NCBI RefSeq assembly: GCF_014203645.1
Contig: NZ_JACHJL010000015.1
Coordinates: forward strand, 150,213 to 214,212
Reading direction: 5' to 3'
Source of the DNA: Streptomyces zagrosensis
GTDB lineage: Bacteria; Actinomycetota; Actinomycetes; Streptomycetales; Streptomycetaceae
Length of the DNA stretch: 64,000 nt
A program made the translations under genes and the position numbers. Shown in pieces: positions 41,782-51,470 of this stretch; the stretch's first letter is position 1, and each line of letters begins with the position of its first letter. Under the pieces are notes generated by a model that ran no database searches, had not been told where the DNA came from, and saw only the letters and a list, made by a program, of their open reading frames with translations.

Positions 41782-43815
41782 ATGACCACGGTCACCGCCG
41801 AGCCCGCAGCCGCCCCGCCCGCCCCCCTGAGCAAGCGCCGAACCAACCTCGTCTTCGTGACGATCGTGCTCGGCATGCTGCTGGCCGCGCTCGATCAGAC
41901 GATCGTCTCCACGGCGCTGCCCACGATCGTCGCCGACCTCGGAGGCGGCGGGCACATGGCGTGGGTGGTGACCGCGTACCTGCTCGCCGAGACGGTCGCC
42001 ACGGTGCTGGCCGGCAAGTTCGGCGATCTCTTCGGCCGGAAGATCGTCTTCCAGATCAGTGCCATCGTCTTCGTCGGCGGTTCCATCCTCGCGGGCGCCG
42101 CCAACAGCATGCTCATGCTCGTCGTCGCCCGCGCCATCCAGGGCGTCGGCGGCGGCGGACTGATGGTCACCGCAATGGCGCTCATCGCGGACGTGATTCC
42201 GCTGCGGCAGCGCGGCAAGTACCAGGGCGCGCTGGGTGCCGTGTTCGGCGTGACCACCGTGGTCGGGCCAACGCTGGGCGGACTGTTCACCGACCACGCC
42301 TCGTGGCGCTGGTGCTTCTACGTCAACATCCCCATCGCCATCGTGATGGTGGTGATGGCGGCCCGAACGATCCCGGTGGTCAGGTCCGCGATGCGGCCGG
42401 TGATCGACTACATCGGCATCGTGCTGGTGGCGCTCGGCGCGTCCGGCCTGGTCCTCGGGCTGGAGTGGGGCGGCAACGAGTACGCATGGAGCTCGGTCAC
42501 CATCATCGGCCTGTTCGCCGCTTCCCTCGTGTTGCTCACGGCCTTCGTGTTCGTAGAGCTACGGGCCAAGGAACCGATGCTGCCCATGCATCTGTTCCGC
42601 AATCCGGTCTTCACCGTCTGCTCGGCCCTCAGCTTCATCGTCGGCTTCGCGATGCTCGGCGCGCTGACCTATCTCCCCACCTACCTCCAGTACGTGGACG
42701 GCGTCTCGGCGACCGCGTCGGGGCTGCGGACGCTGCCGATGGTGGTCGGCCTGCTCGGCACCTCGATGCTGTCGGGCATAGTCGTCAGCCGCACGGGCCG
42801 GTATCGGATCTTCCCCATCATCGGCACCGCGGTGATGGCGCTCGGGCTGTACCTGATGTCCACGATGGGGCCCGGCACCGGCCCTTGGCTGGAGTCGCTG
42901 TACATGTTCATCCTGGGCCTTGGCATCGGCCTGGCCATGCAGGTGCTGACCATCGCCGTGCAAAACACCGTCGCCTACCACGAACTGGGCTCGGCCACCT
43001 CGGGCGTGACCTTCTTCCGCACCCTGGGCAGCGCCTTCGGCACCGCCGTCTTCGGCAGCCTCTACAGCGGCCAACTCGAACCCAACCTCGCCGATGGGCT
43101 CGCCGACTCCCCCGGTACCCCGGCCACCGCCGTACAAAGTCCGCAGGCCCTACATGCACTGCCCGCCGACCGAGCGCGCCCCATCATCGAGGCGTACGCG
43201 GACACCGTGAACTACGTCTTCCAGTGGGTCGTGCCGGTCGCGCTCGCCGGGTTCCTGATCGCCTGGTTCCTCAAGGAAGTGCCGCTGCGGGACAGCGCCC
43301 GCGCCGGGGCCGCCGAGCTCGGTGAGGGCTTCGCCCCGCCGGACTCGGCCGACGCCGACCAGCGGTTGGAGCGGGCCGTGGCCACGGTGATGCGGCATGC
43401 GAAGTCCGCGGTGAGCAGCGATATCCTCGCCGACTCGGGCAGCCGGCTGACCCCTGCCGACGCCTGGGTGCTCGGTCAGGTCCACTGGCGGGTTCGCATC
43501 CGCGGCGAGGCGAGGATCGGCGAGGTGGCGGCGGCGCACCGGATGCCGCCCGAGGTGCTGGTGCCCGCCTTCGACCAGACGGTGGGGGCGGGGTTCGCGG
43601 AACGTGACGGCGACCGGTACAGCGTCACGGCAGCCGGGCAGCGCGAACTCGACCGGCTCAGCGCAGCCTGGCGGCGCTGGCTCGATGACCGGCTCGAAGA
43701 CTGGGACCTGGCAGGCACCCCGCAGGACCGGGCCCGCCTTGACCGTGCCCTGGACAGCATCGCCGCCCGCCTCCTGGACGAGGACGCCCGGAACAGGGAA
43801 CGCACAGCGGTCTGA
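41782..43815 (+). CDS. DHA2-type MFS drug exporter with C-terminal winged-helix-like domain
   Basis: A 677-residue protein. Fourteen predicted helices within residues 20-515; motif A GKFGDLFGRK, motif C GVTTVVGPTLGG and LDQTIVSTALP, all typical of proton-driven multidrug pumps (EmrB/QacA). Residues about 535-677 form a soluble domain resembling a MarR-like winged helix: LTPADAWVLGQVHWR, RIGEVAAAHRMPPEVLVPAFDQ and GFAERDGDRYSVTAAGQREL. That tail would be cytoplasmic. It may sense cargo or regulate; DNA binding is not shown. Confidence 0.88.
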   Translation: MTTVTAEPAAAPPAPLSKRRTNLVFVTIVLGMLLAALDQTIVSTALPTIVADLGGGGHMAWVVTAYLLAETVATVLAGKFGDLFGRKIVFQISAIVFVGGSILAGAANSMLMLVVARAIQGVGGGGLMVTAMALIADVIPLRQRGKYQGALGAVFGVTTVVGPTLGGLFTDHASWRWCFYVNIPIAIVMVVMAARTIPVVRSAMRPVIDYIGIVLVALGASGLVLGLEWGGNEYAWSSVTIIGLFAASLVLLTAFVFVELRAKEPMLPMHLFRNPVFTVCSALSFIVGFAMLGALTYLPTYLQYVDGVSATASGLRTLPMVVGLLGTSMLSGIVVSRTGRYRIFPIIGTAVMALGLYLMSTMGPGTGPWLESLYMFILGLGIGLAMQVLTIAVQNTVAYHELGSATSGVTFFRTLGSAFGTAVFGSLYSGQLEPNLADGLADSPGTPATAVQSPQALHALPADRARPIIEAYADTVNYVFQWVVPVALAGFLIAWFLKEVPLRDSARAGAAELGEGFAPPDSADADQRLERAVATVMRHAKSAVSSDILADSGSRLTPADAWVLGQVHWRVRIRGEARIGEVAAAHRMPPEVLVPAFDQTVGAGFAERDGDRYSVTAAGQRELDRLSAAWRRWLDDRLEDWDLAGTPQDRARLDRALDSIAARLLDEDARNRERTAV

Positions 43816-44150
43816 CGACCCACCGCTCCACCACCCAACCAGCAGCGGCCCGCCGCCCCGGCATCCCCGGCACCCCGGCACTGGAGTCGGCCCGCCGCTG
43901 CGTCGCCCGCGCGCCCCGGTCGGCTAACGCCGGCGGCGGCCCCCTGCCCTAGGGAGCCGCCGCCGTATCTCACTGTGTGTGCCTGTCCCCGTCCCCACGG
44001 GCAGGCACTGCCCGGGGCGGCGGGAGGATCGCTACCCTCTCGCGTTCCCAGACGTCTTGGTCGGTGGGGACGATCACCGCGGCCTGCCGACTGGCGGCAG
44101 ACCCGGCCGGTCCGCACGAGGACCCCGAAGAGGACCGCGCGGACCCGCGC
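43816..44150. other. 335-bp convergent spacer between the MFS and MMPL genes
   Basis: Contains the strong hairpin at 43931-43965. Nothing else was recognised; the frames crossing it are shadows. Confidence 0.55.
43931..43965. terminator. bidirectional terminator
   Basis: A 9-bp CGGCGGCGG/CCGCCGCCG stem that extends through a mismatch into CCCT/AGGG. It lies in the convergent gap, 116 bp after the MFS stop. Confidence 0.75.
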
Positions 44151-46379
44151 TCACACTCGGGTCAGGCGCGAGTCCTGGTCCGAGTCGCCACCGGACTGGT
44201 TCGGGGGCGAGGTGAGCTGCTTCTGAAGCTGCTCACCCTCCACGTCCACGTTCGGCAGGATCTTGTCCAGCCAGCCGGGCAGCCACCAGGCGCTCTTGCC
44301 CAACAGCGCGAGCACCGCAGGAACGATGGTCATGCGGACGATGAACGCGTCGAACAGCACCGCGATGGCGAGGCCGAAGCCGATCATCTTGACCATCTGG
44401 TCGTGCGAGCCGATGAAGCCCGCGAAGACACTTATCATGATGACTGCCGCCGCTGCGACGACCCGGGCACCGTGCGTGAAGCCGGTGACCACGGCCTCGT
44501 GGGCGCTCTCGCCGTGGACGTACGCCTCCCGCATCCGGGTGACGAGGAAGACCTCGTAGTCCATCGCGAGACCGAACACCACACCGATCATGAAGATCGG
44601 CATCATGCTCATCACCGGGCCGGTCTGCTCGACACCGAACAGGCCAGACAGCCAACCCCACTGGAAGACCGCGACCACGGCGCCGAGCGCTGCGACGACG
44701 GAGAGCAGGAAGCCGAGCGCCGCCTTGAGCGGAACCAGGACCGAGCGGAAGACGATCATCAGCAGCACGAAGGCCAGGCCGACCACGAGCGCGAGGTAGG
44801 GCACCAGCGCGTCGTCGAGCTTCGCCGAGATGTCGATGTTCATCGCCGTGGTGCCGGTCACCAGGACCTTGGCCCCGGTCTTGGCCTGCAAGCCGTCCGC
44901 TTCGTCACGGATCTTGGCGACCAGGTCCTCGGTCTCCAAGCTGCTCGGCTTGGAGCTCGGGATGACGGTGATCGTCGCCGTGTCGCCGGCATCGTTGAAG
45001 TGCGCCTCGGTGACGCTGGCGACGTCGTCGAGCTTGTCGATGGCGCTGACAACGGTCTTGCCCGCGCCCTTCGCGTCGGCGGCCTTGGCCGCGTCCAAGA
45101 CGACCAGCAGCGGTCCGTTGTATCCGGGGCCGAAGCTGTCGGACACCGTGTCGTACGCCTTGCGCTGTGTCGTCTTCGTCGGCTGCACACCGTCGTCAGG
45201 CAGGCCGAGTTCCAGCTTGCTGACCGGGGCCGCCGCCGCGCCGAGCGCGACCACGCCCAAGAGCAGCACGGCCACCGGGCGGCGCAGCACGAACTGGGCC
45301 CAGCGGGTGCCCATCTTGGGCTTGGAGGAGACTGGCGGAATGCCGTTCTCGCTCTTCTTGCGGTCCTTGCGGCCGTAGACCCGCTTGCCCGCGAAGCCCA
45401 GCATCGCGGGGATCATGGTGATCGCGATGAGGACGGCGATGGCCACGGTGCCTGCGGCGGCGAAGCCCATCTTGCTGAGGACCGGGATGTTGACGACCGC
45501 GAGGCCGACCAGGGCGATGACGACGGTCAGACCGGCGAAGACGACCGCGGAACCCGCGGTGCCCACGGCGCGTCCGGCCGCTTCCTCGCGTTCCCTGCCC
45601 TCGGACAGTTCGGCTCGGTACCGGGAGACGATGAACAGCGCGTAGTCGATGCCGACTGCGAGGCCGATCATCATCGCCAGCGTCGATGTGGTGTTGCCCA
45701 GGTCGAGGGCCTTGGCCAGCGCGGCGATAGACGAGATGCCGATGCCGACGCCGATCAGGGCGGTGAGCAGCGGAAGCCCGGCCGCCACCAGCGAGCCGAA
45801 GGTGATGACCAGGACCACGGCGGAGACGGCGATACCGATGATCTCGGTGGCGCCCTGCTCGGGCATGGCCTCCAGCGCGTCACCGCCGACCTCGACGGTC
45901 ACGTTGGCCTTGTCGTCCTCGTCAACCGCGTCTTTCAGGCCGTCCTTGCTCTCGTCCTCAAGTTCCATTGAGGTGACCTTGTAGGTGACCGAGACGAAGG
46001 CGGTCGTACCATCCTCGCTGATGGTGTCGTCCTTGAACGGGTCAGGCATGGCGCCCAGTTGGTCCGAGCTAGCCTTGACCTCCTCAAGGACCTTTTCGAC
46101 CTCAGCCTTGTTCTTCGCGTCGCTAATCTTCTGGCCGGAAGGAACGCTGAAGACGATGCGCGCGCTGGCGCCATCGGCATTGGCCTCGGGTGAGCGCTTC
46201 TCCATCAGGTCGAAGGCTTCCTGCGCCTCGGTGCCCGGTACGGAGAAACTCTCGTTGGTCGGCTTGGGGGCGGCGATGGCGCCGGCGATGGCGACCGCCA
46301 GCAGCGCTACCCAGAACAAGGCGACGAACCGGCGTCGCCTGAAGGCGAATCGGCCGAGCTTGTATAGGAAGGTGGCCAC
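44151..46379 (-). CDS. MMPL-family (RND) transporter
   Basis: A 742-residue inner-membrane exporter with two halves of six helices, each preceded by a large extracytoplasmic domain. N-terminus MATFLYKLGRFAFRRRRFVA; family pattern GIDYALFIVSRYRAELSEG in half 1 and GLAMDYEVFLVTRMREAYVHG in half 2, with the Asp residues that couple to protons. It probably exports lipids or drugs. GTG 46379 follows GGGAG at 11 bases; an in-frame start 96 bp upstream has no family similarity. It lies 115 bp downstream of a tetR gene on the same strand. Confidence 0.92.
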   Translation of the reverse strand: MATFLYKLGRFAFRRRRFVALFWVALLAVAIAGAIAAPKPTNESFSVPGTEAQEAFDLMEKRSPEANADGASARIVFSVPSGQKISDAKNKAEVEKVLEEVKASSDQLGAMPDPFKDDTISEDGTTAFVSVTYKVTSMELEDESKDGLKDAVDEDDKANVTVEVGGDALEAMPEQGATEIIGIAVSAVVLVITFGSLVAAGLPLLTALIGVGIGISSIAALAKALDLGNTTSTLAMMIGLAVGIDYALFIVSRYRAELSEGREREEAAGRAVGTAGSAVVFAGLTVVIALVGLAVVNIPVLSKMGFAAAGTVAIAVLIAITMIPAMLGFAGKRVYGRKDRKKSENGIPPVSSKPKMGTRWAQFVLRRPVAVLLLGVVALGAAAAPVSKLELGLPDDGVQPTKTTQRKAYDTVSDSFGPGYNGPLLVVLDAAKAADAKGAGKTVVSAIDKLDDVASVTEAHFNDAGDTATITVIPSSKPSSLETEDLVAKIRDEADGLQAKTGAKVLVTGTTAMNIDISAKLDDALVPYLALVVGLAFVLLMIVFRSVLVPLKAALGFLLSVVAALGAVVAVFQWGWLSGLFGVEQTGPVMSMMPIFMIGVVFGLAMDYEVFLVTRMREAYVHGESAHEAVVTGFTHGARVVAAAAVIMISVFAGFIGSHDQMVKMIGFGLAIAVLFDAFIVRMTIVPAVLALLGKSAWWLPGWLDKILPNVDVEGEQLQKQLTSPPNQSGGDSDQDSRLTRV

Positions 46380-46494
46380 GAGAAGGGGTGCTCCCGTCGA
46401 AATAGTGGAGTGGCAGGGACGTGCGGGGCCAACCCGGCGACGAGAGCGGCGCGCCAGGACGGAGTCTTGCGACAACTACTGGGTGTAGGTGAAT

Positions 46495-47124
46495 CTAGGT
46501 GACGACAGTTCGAGGCGTGACGTCAGGGTCGGCACCGAGAGCGGGGAGAATCACGGCGTCGATGTACTCGTAGAGGAAAGCGTCGTCCGCGTACGCGGCG
46601 TCAATCAGCGGCCGGGCCACAAAGGCCCCGGTCATCATGTGCGGTACGAAGTGCGTGGCGGGCGTTCCCTCGGCGATCTCCCCCCGAGCGACGGCGCGCG
46701 TCAGCAGCGCGTCAAGAGCGATGAGCTCGGGTGCGATCAACAGCTCCCGAAGCGCCTGCTCTAGGTCAGGGTTGTCGTGCGCCGCGTGGGCGAGCCCGCG
46801 CAGCAGATCGGCGTCACGTTCCGCGTTGTGCTCTCCGCATCGCACCATCTCTCGGAGATCGCCCCGGAGCGAACCGGTGTCGATCTCTCTGAGCGCGACC
46901 GGCTTCAGCGACCGCAGCGCGGTGGCGACCAACTCCGGCTTGCCCTTCCACTGTCGGTAGAGCGTGGCCTTGCTGGCTCGCGTGCGCGTGGCAACCGCGT
47001 CCATCGTCAGCGCCTCATAGCCCACCTCGCGGAGCAGATCGATGACGGCGTTGTAAAGCTCGCCCTCTCGCTCGGGGGTCAACCTGCTCCGCCGCGTCGG
47101 CGTCTTGCCCTCTGCGATCTGCAT
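46495..47124 (-). CDS. TetR/AcrR family regulator of the MMPL transporter
   Basis: A 209-residue repressor. The helix-turn-helix is LTMDAVATRTRASKATLYRQWKG (residues about 40-62), followed by a helical ligand domain. AGGGGG lies seven bases before ATG 47124. Two GAAAC/GTTTC palindromes sit just upstream of its start. It is expected to repress itself and, through read-through, the downstream MMPL gene. Confidence 0.9.
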   Translation of the reverse strand: MQIAEGKTPTRRSRLTPEREGELYNAVIDLLREVGYEALTMDAVATRTRASKATLYRQWKGKPELVATALRSLKPVALREIDTGSLRGDLREMVRCGEHNAERDADLLRGLAHAAHDNPDLEQALRELLIAPELIALDALLTRAVARGEIAEGTPATHFVPHMMTGAFVARPLIDAAYADDAFLYEYIDAVILPALGADPDVTPRTVVT

Positions 47125-47143
47125 GTAGTAACCCCCTATCCGA

Positions 47144-47203
47144 ACGAAACGGTTTCGTACCCGCTCAGCATACGACGAGGTTCAGCGAAACGTTTCCGTT
47201 TCG
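47144..47203. promoter_or_regulatory. two TetR-type operators
   Basis: Site A, ACGAAAC-G-GTTTCGT (47144-47158), a perfect 7-1-7 palindrome; site B (47186-47203), containing the palindrome GAAACGTTTC followed by CGTTTCG. Both share GAAAC and GTTTC half-sites. They overlap the expected tetR promoter. Confidence 0.75.
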
Positions 47204-47415
47204 ATCGTGTCCTGCATCACAACGCAACCATGCGCGGGTAAAACACTTCGCACGCGTGGAGTGCGCCTCTCTGCGCCTGCCCGGGGCTGGCTGTGCTGGC
47301 TGTGCCTGCCCGGGCTGGCTGCACTAGCTGCGCTCACCGCGCTGGCCGCACTCACCGCGCTGACCCCGCCACCGACCGAGTTGCCGCATGCCTCCAGGAC
47401 CGAAAGCATGGGCGG

Positions 47416-50400
47416 GTGACTGCTAGCGACGGCGCGTATCTCCGCTTTCCGCATCTGCACGGGGACTTGCTCTGCTTCGCTGCCGAGGACGATCTGTGGG
47501 TCGCACCGCTGCCCGCCCCCGGCGCGACGCCCGAGCGGTCCTGGCGGCTGACCGTCGATCGCACCAGAGTGGGGCACCCACGGTTCTCACCGGATGGCTC
47601 ACAGATCGCGTACACCAGTTGGCGCAGCCTGGACCCGGAGGTCTATCTGACCCCCGTCAGCGGCGGCTCGGCCCGGCGGCTCACCTACTGGGGCAGCACC
47701 GACACCCGGGTGTGCGGCTGGACGCCGCCGGACAAGGACCGGCGCTCGGACGTCCTGGCGGTCTCCTCGCACGGCCAGCCGTTCTCGTACTACTCCTGGG
47801 CCTACAGCCTGCCCACCGATGGCAGCCCGGGCGGGCGGCTGCCGTGGGGGCCGGTCTCCGACATCGCCGTCGCCGACCTGGACTCCGCCGACTTGGGCGC
47901 GGTCGAACTCAGCGGCGAAGAGCTGTGCGGAGAAGGCCCGGCGAACCGGTGCACCCTCCTGCTGACGGGGAAACCACCGCACGAGCCCGCCTCCTGGAAG
48001 CGGTATCGCGGCGGGGCGATGGGCCGACTGTGGCTCCACGGCACCCGATTGGTGCCCGAGGTGTACGGACATCTGGACTGCGCGATGTTCGTCGGCGGCC
48101 GGATCGGCTTCCTCTCCGACCACGAGGGCATCGGCAACCTCTACTCCTGTCTGCCCGACGGCTCCGACCTGCGCCGACACACCGACCACGCCGATTTCTA
48201 CGCACGGCACGCCGCCACCGACGGCTCGCGCGTGGTCTACCAGTGCGCGGGCGATCTGTGGCTGGTGGACGATCTGAGCCCGGCGGGCGTGCCCCGCAAG
48301 CTGCCGGTGCGGCTCGGCGGGCCGCGCGTTGGGCGGCGCTCGTACCAAATTCCCGCCGCCGCGCACATCGGTGCGCTGGCCGTGGACGAGACCGGCCGGG
48401 CCAGCGCGGTGGGCGTGCGCGGCAGCCTGTACTGGCTCACCCACCGCGACGGCCCGGCCCGCACCATCGCCGACACACCCGGGGTGCGGGTGCGGCTGCC
48501 GCAGATGCTCGGGCCGACCGGGCGAGTGGCGTACGTGACCGACGCGGAGGGCGCGGACGCGATCGAGATCGTGCAGCTCCCCCGGGCCTCCGGGCCCTGC
48601 GAGCCGCGCAGGCTGGCCACCGGGAAGCTGGGCCGAGTGCGCGAGCTGGCCGCATCGCCGGACGGCGAGCGGCTGGCCGTCGCCACCCACGACGGGCGGC
48701 TGCTCCTGGTGGACGCGGCCCCCGACGCCGACGACGAGGCCCGGGCCATGACCGACCCCATCCCGGGCGTGGGCACCGCAACCGAGTACGGGGCAGCGTC
48801 CGACGCGCCCGATGAGCCCGACGTCAGCGAGCTGGCGCGGTCCACCAACGGGCCCGTACGCGATCTGGCGTTCTCCCCCGACTCGGCCTGGCTGGCCTGG
48901 TCACACCCGCACATCGGGCGCTCCCTACGCAAGATCAAGATCGCCCGGCTGCGACCCACCGGCACCCTGGGCCGGGCCATCGTGGACGTCACCGATGGGC
49001 GGTTCGAGGACGAGCAGCCCGTCTTCACACGCGACGGGCGCTACTTGGCCTTCCTCTCCTGGCGCGGCTTCGACCCGGTCTACGACGTCCACACCGGGGA
49101 CCTGTCCTTCCCGCTGGGCTGCCGCCCGTACCTGGTGCCGCTCTCCTCGGCCACCCCCTCGCCGTTCGCGCTCTCGCCCGAGGGCCGCCCGGCAGCCGGC
49201 GGGCTCGACCCGGCGGTCACCACGGGCGACCTGGACAGCACGGTGCTGGTAGAGGTGGAGGGCCTCGCCAGCCGGGTCACGGTCTTCCCTGTCGCCGCGT
49301 CCAAATATTCCTCGCTGCGACCGGTCAGCGGCGGCGGCCTGGTCTGGCTGCGCTGGCCGATCTCCGGCGCGCTCGGCGAGACGTTCGCCAACCCGGCCGA
49401 CACCTCGGGCCGCCCCACCTTGGAACACTTCGACCTGGCGAAGGCGCGACGCACCGAGCTCACCAGCGCCGTGGACTGGTTCGCGGTCAGCGGGGACGGC
49501 TCGCGGCTGGTCGTCAACGACGACGGCGATCTGCGCGTGGTGCCCGCGAGCGAGAGCCCCGACGTGGACACCACGGTCTTCATGGACCTGCGGCGCATCC
49601 TGCACGACGTCGATCCGGCGGCCGAGTGGCGGCAGGCGTACGCGGAGGCAGGGCGGCTGATCCGCGCGTACTTCTGGGAGCCGGGTCTTGGCGGCGTGGA
49701 CTGGGACGCGATCCTCGACCAGTACCGGCCGCTGCTGGGCCGTGTCGCATCGCCCGACGAGTTCGCCGACCTGCTGCGTGAGGTCCTCGGTGAACTGGGC
49801 ACTTCCCACGCCTACGTCGTGCCCGCACGCCGCAACGAGGGCCCGCCGCACTATCAGCGGGCCATCGGCCTGCTTGGCGCCAACTTCCTGCACGCCAAGG
49901 ACGGTTCCTGGGTGGTGTCGCGCATCCTGCCAGGCGACTCGTCCGACTCCAAGGCCCGCTCCCCGCTGGCCGGTTCCGGCATCCGCGAGGGCGCCACGCT
50001 CACCCATGTGGACGGGCGCCCGGTACATCCGGTGGCCGGCCCCGCGCCGCTCCTGGCCGCGGCCGGCGGAACGACGGTGGAGCTCACGTTCCAGCCCGCG
50101 GAGGGCGACGGGCCGCCGCGCCGGGTCGCCATCGTGCCGCTGATCGACGAACGGCCGCTGCGCTACCAGCACTGGGTGGCCAAGCGGCGCGCGGTGGTAC
50201 GGGAGCTCAGCGGCGGCAAGTGCGGCTATCTCCACATCCCCGACATGGGCGGCTCCGGCTGGGCGCAGTTCAACCGGGATGTGCGAGTGGAGATGTCGCG
50301 GCCCGCGCTGATCGTGGACGTACGCGGCAATGCGGGTGGCAACATCAGCGAGCTCGTCGTGGAGAAGTTGACCCGTACCATCCTCGGCTGGGACCTGACC

Positions 50401-50844
50401 CGCGACGCACAGCCGGTCAGCTACGCCAGCGACGCGCCGCGCGGGCCCGTGGTGGCCGTCGCCGACGAAATGACCTCATCCGACGGCGACATGATCACCG
50501 CCGCGTTCCGACTCCTTGGCCTCGGCCCGGTGGTCGGGCAGCGCACCTGGGGCGGAGTCGTCGGCATGACCGGCAGGCATCGACTGGTGGACGGCACATT
50601 GATCACCGTGCCGATGAACGCGGCCTGGTTCGACGCGTACGGCTGGGGCGTGGAAAACCACGGCATCGAGCCGGACATCGAGGCGCCGCGCTCCCCGCTG
50701 GACTGGGCCGAGGGCCGCCATCCGCAACTCGCCGTCGCCGTACGCACCGCGCTCGACCTGCTGGAGCGCCACCCGGCCACCGAGCCCCCCAACTACTCCG
50801 ACGTACCCGACCGCAGCCGCCCGCCGCTGCCCCCGCGCGCCTAG
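47416..50844 (+). CDS. tricorn-type protease (S41)
   Basis: A 1142-residue cytosolic giant protease. The N-terminal half has beta-propeller repeats (RFSPDGSQIAYTSWR, LAASPDGERLAVATHDG, FSPDSAWLAWS). A core domain with GTSHAYV (catalytic His about 798), a PDZ domain (about 820-920) and the S41 catalytic domain follow, with IVDVRGNAGGN and the nucleophile in EMTSSDGDM (Ser about 1022). It degrades peptides released by the proteasome or other proteases. GTG 47416 is the start; the family match begins at once (GAYLRFPHLHGDLLCFAAED). A terminator follows at 50877-50899. Confidence 0.92.
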   Translation: MTASDGAYLRFPHLHGDLLCFAAEDDLWVAPLPAPGATPERSWRLTVDRTRVGHPRFSPDGSQIAYTSWRSLDPEVYLTPVSGGSARRLTYWGSTDTRVCGWTPPDKDRRSDVLAVSSHGQPFSYYSWAYSLPTDGSPGGRLPWGPVSDIAVADLDSADLGAVELSGEELCGEGPANRCTLLLTGKPPHEPASWKRYRGGAMGRLWLHGTRLVPEVYGHLDCAMFVGGRIGFLSDHEGIGNLYSCLPDGSDLRRHTDHADFYARHAATDGSRVVYQCAGDLWLVDDLSPAGVPRKLPVRLGGPRVGRRSYQIPAAAHIGALAVDETGRASAVGVRGSLYWLTHRDGPARTIADTPGVRVRLPQMLGPTGRVAYVTDAEGADAIEIVQLPRASGPCEPRRLATGKLGRVRELAASPDGERLAVATHDGRLLLVDAAPDADDEARAMTDPIPGVGTATEYGAASDAPDEPDVSELARSTNGPVRDLAFSPDSAWLAWSHPHIGRSLRKIKIARLRPTGTLGRAIVDVTDGRFEDEQPVFTRDGRYLAFLSWRGFDPVYDVHTGDLSFPLGCRPYLVPLSSATPSPFALSPEGRPAAGGLDPAVTTGDLDSTVLVEVEGLASRVTVFPVAASKYSSLRPVSGGGLVWLRWPISGALGETFANPADTSGRPTLEHFDLAKARRTELTSAVDWFAVSGDGSRLVVNDDGDLRVVPASESPDVDTTVFMDLRRILHDVDPAAEWRQAYAEAGRLIRAYFWEPGLGGVDWDAILDQYRPLLGRVASPDEFADLLREVLGELGTSHAYVVPARRNEGPPHYQRAIGLLGANFLHAKDGSWVVSRILPGDSSDSKARSPLAGSGIREGATLTHVDGRPVHPVAGPAPLLAAAGGTTVELTFQPAEGDGPPRRVAIVPLIDERPLRYQHWVAKRRAVVRELSGGKCGYLHIPDMGGSGWAQFNRDVRVEMSRPALIVDVRGNAGGNISELVVEKLTRTILGWDLTRDAQPVSYASDAPRGPVVAVADEMTSSDGDMITAAFRLLGLGPVVGQRTWGGVVGMTGRHRLVDGTLITVPMNAAWFDAYGWGVENHGIEPDIEAPRSPLDWAEGRHPQLAVAVRTALDLLERHPATEPPNYSDVPDRSRPPLPPRA

Positions 50845-50876
50845 GACGGCGGCGGAGACGGACCAGGGGCCGGCGG

Positions 50877-50899
50877 CGCGCCCGCCCCGAGCGGGCGCG
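50877..50899 (+). terminator. terminator of the tricorn gene
   Basis: CGCGCCCGC, loop CCCGA, GCGGGCGCG: a 9-bp perfect stem 32 bp after the stop. Confidence 0.75.
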
Positions 50900-51061
50900 G
50901 CCCTCGTCCGGCGCGGCAGCGTGCTGAGCACAGCCGCGGTGCGCTGACCGTCGCGGCAGCGCGCGCCCAGCACGGTGAGATACTGCCCGAAATGCGAAGA
51001 ATGTTGAGCCATGTCAGGCTGATCTCGGCCCACCCTCGACCATCCCCAGGGAGTGAACAGC

Positions 51062-51256
51062 ATGGGCATTTCCGACCAGTTCAAGGACAAGGCCGAACAG
51101 GCACAAAAGCAGGCCAAGGACAAGCTCGGCCAGTCCAAGGACAAGGGCCAGAAAGGCCAGCAGGGCGACGCCAAGGAGCGCGGACGCAAGGGCATGGACA
51201 AGGCCAAGGAGCGCGGCCAGGACACCGTGAACGACGTGGACGACCGCCTGACCTGA
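51062..51256 (+). CDS. small Lys/Gln-rich hydrophilic protein (CsbD/antitoxin-like)
   Basis: A 64-residue, extremely hydrophilic protein with repeated KDK/AK/GQ words (MGISDQFKDKAEQAQKQAKD at the N-terminus). It is predicted to be an amphipathic helix or disordered. The pattern resembles CsbD-like stress proteins and the MT0933-type small proteins labelled antitoxins in actinobacteria; neither assignment is firm. GGGAG is eight bases before ATG 51062. No toxin gene is adjacent, and a strong terminator closes the unit. Confidence 0.75.
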   Translation: MGISDQFKDKAEQAQKQAKDKLGQSKDKGQKGQQGDAKERGRKGMDKAKERGQDTVNDVDDRLT

Positions 51257-51339
51257 CGACGCGGCTCGCCACGCCGACGCCAGCGCCCGCCACCCGATGC
51301 GGGCCTGGCACGGCACGGGCACGGACGGGACGTTTGCAC

Positions 51340-51379
51340 GAAGAAGAGGGACGCGCTTGCCGGCGCGTCCCTCTTCTTC
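51340..51379. terminator. very strong bidirectional terminator, 17-bp stem
   Basis: A perfect 17-bp stem (GAAGAAGAGGGACGCGC and its complement) with a 6-nt TTGCCG loop. The outer part is A/T-rich, giving a U-containing tail in both directions. It lies between convergent stops. Confidence 0.88.
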
Positions 51380-51470
51380 CATATCCGCTGCCGATATTCG
51401 CTGCCGGTCGTTGGAGTCGGCCGCCGGAGCCGGCCACTGGAGCCAATCGCCGGAGCCGGTCCCGGGCGGG

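Noticed and set aside
43977..45971. 664-codon plus-strand frame over the MMPL gene
   Set aside because: It is entirely antisense to a clear MMPL transporter and is His/Asp/Arg-rich, a typical shadow in high-GC DNA.
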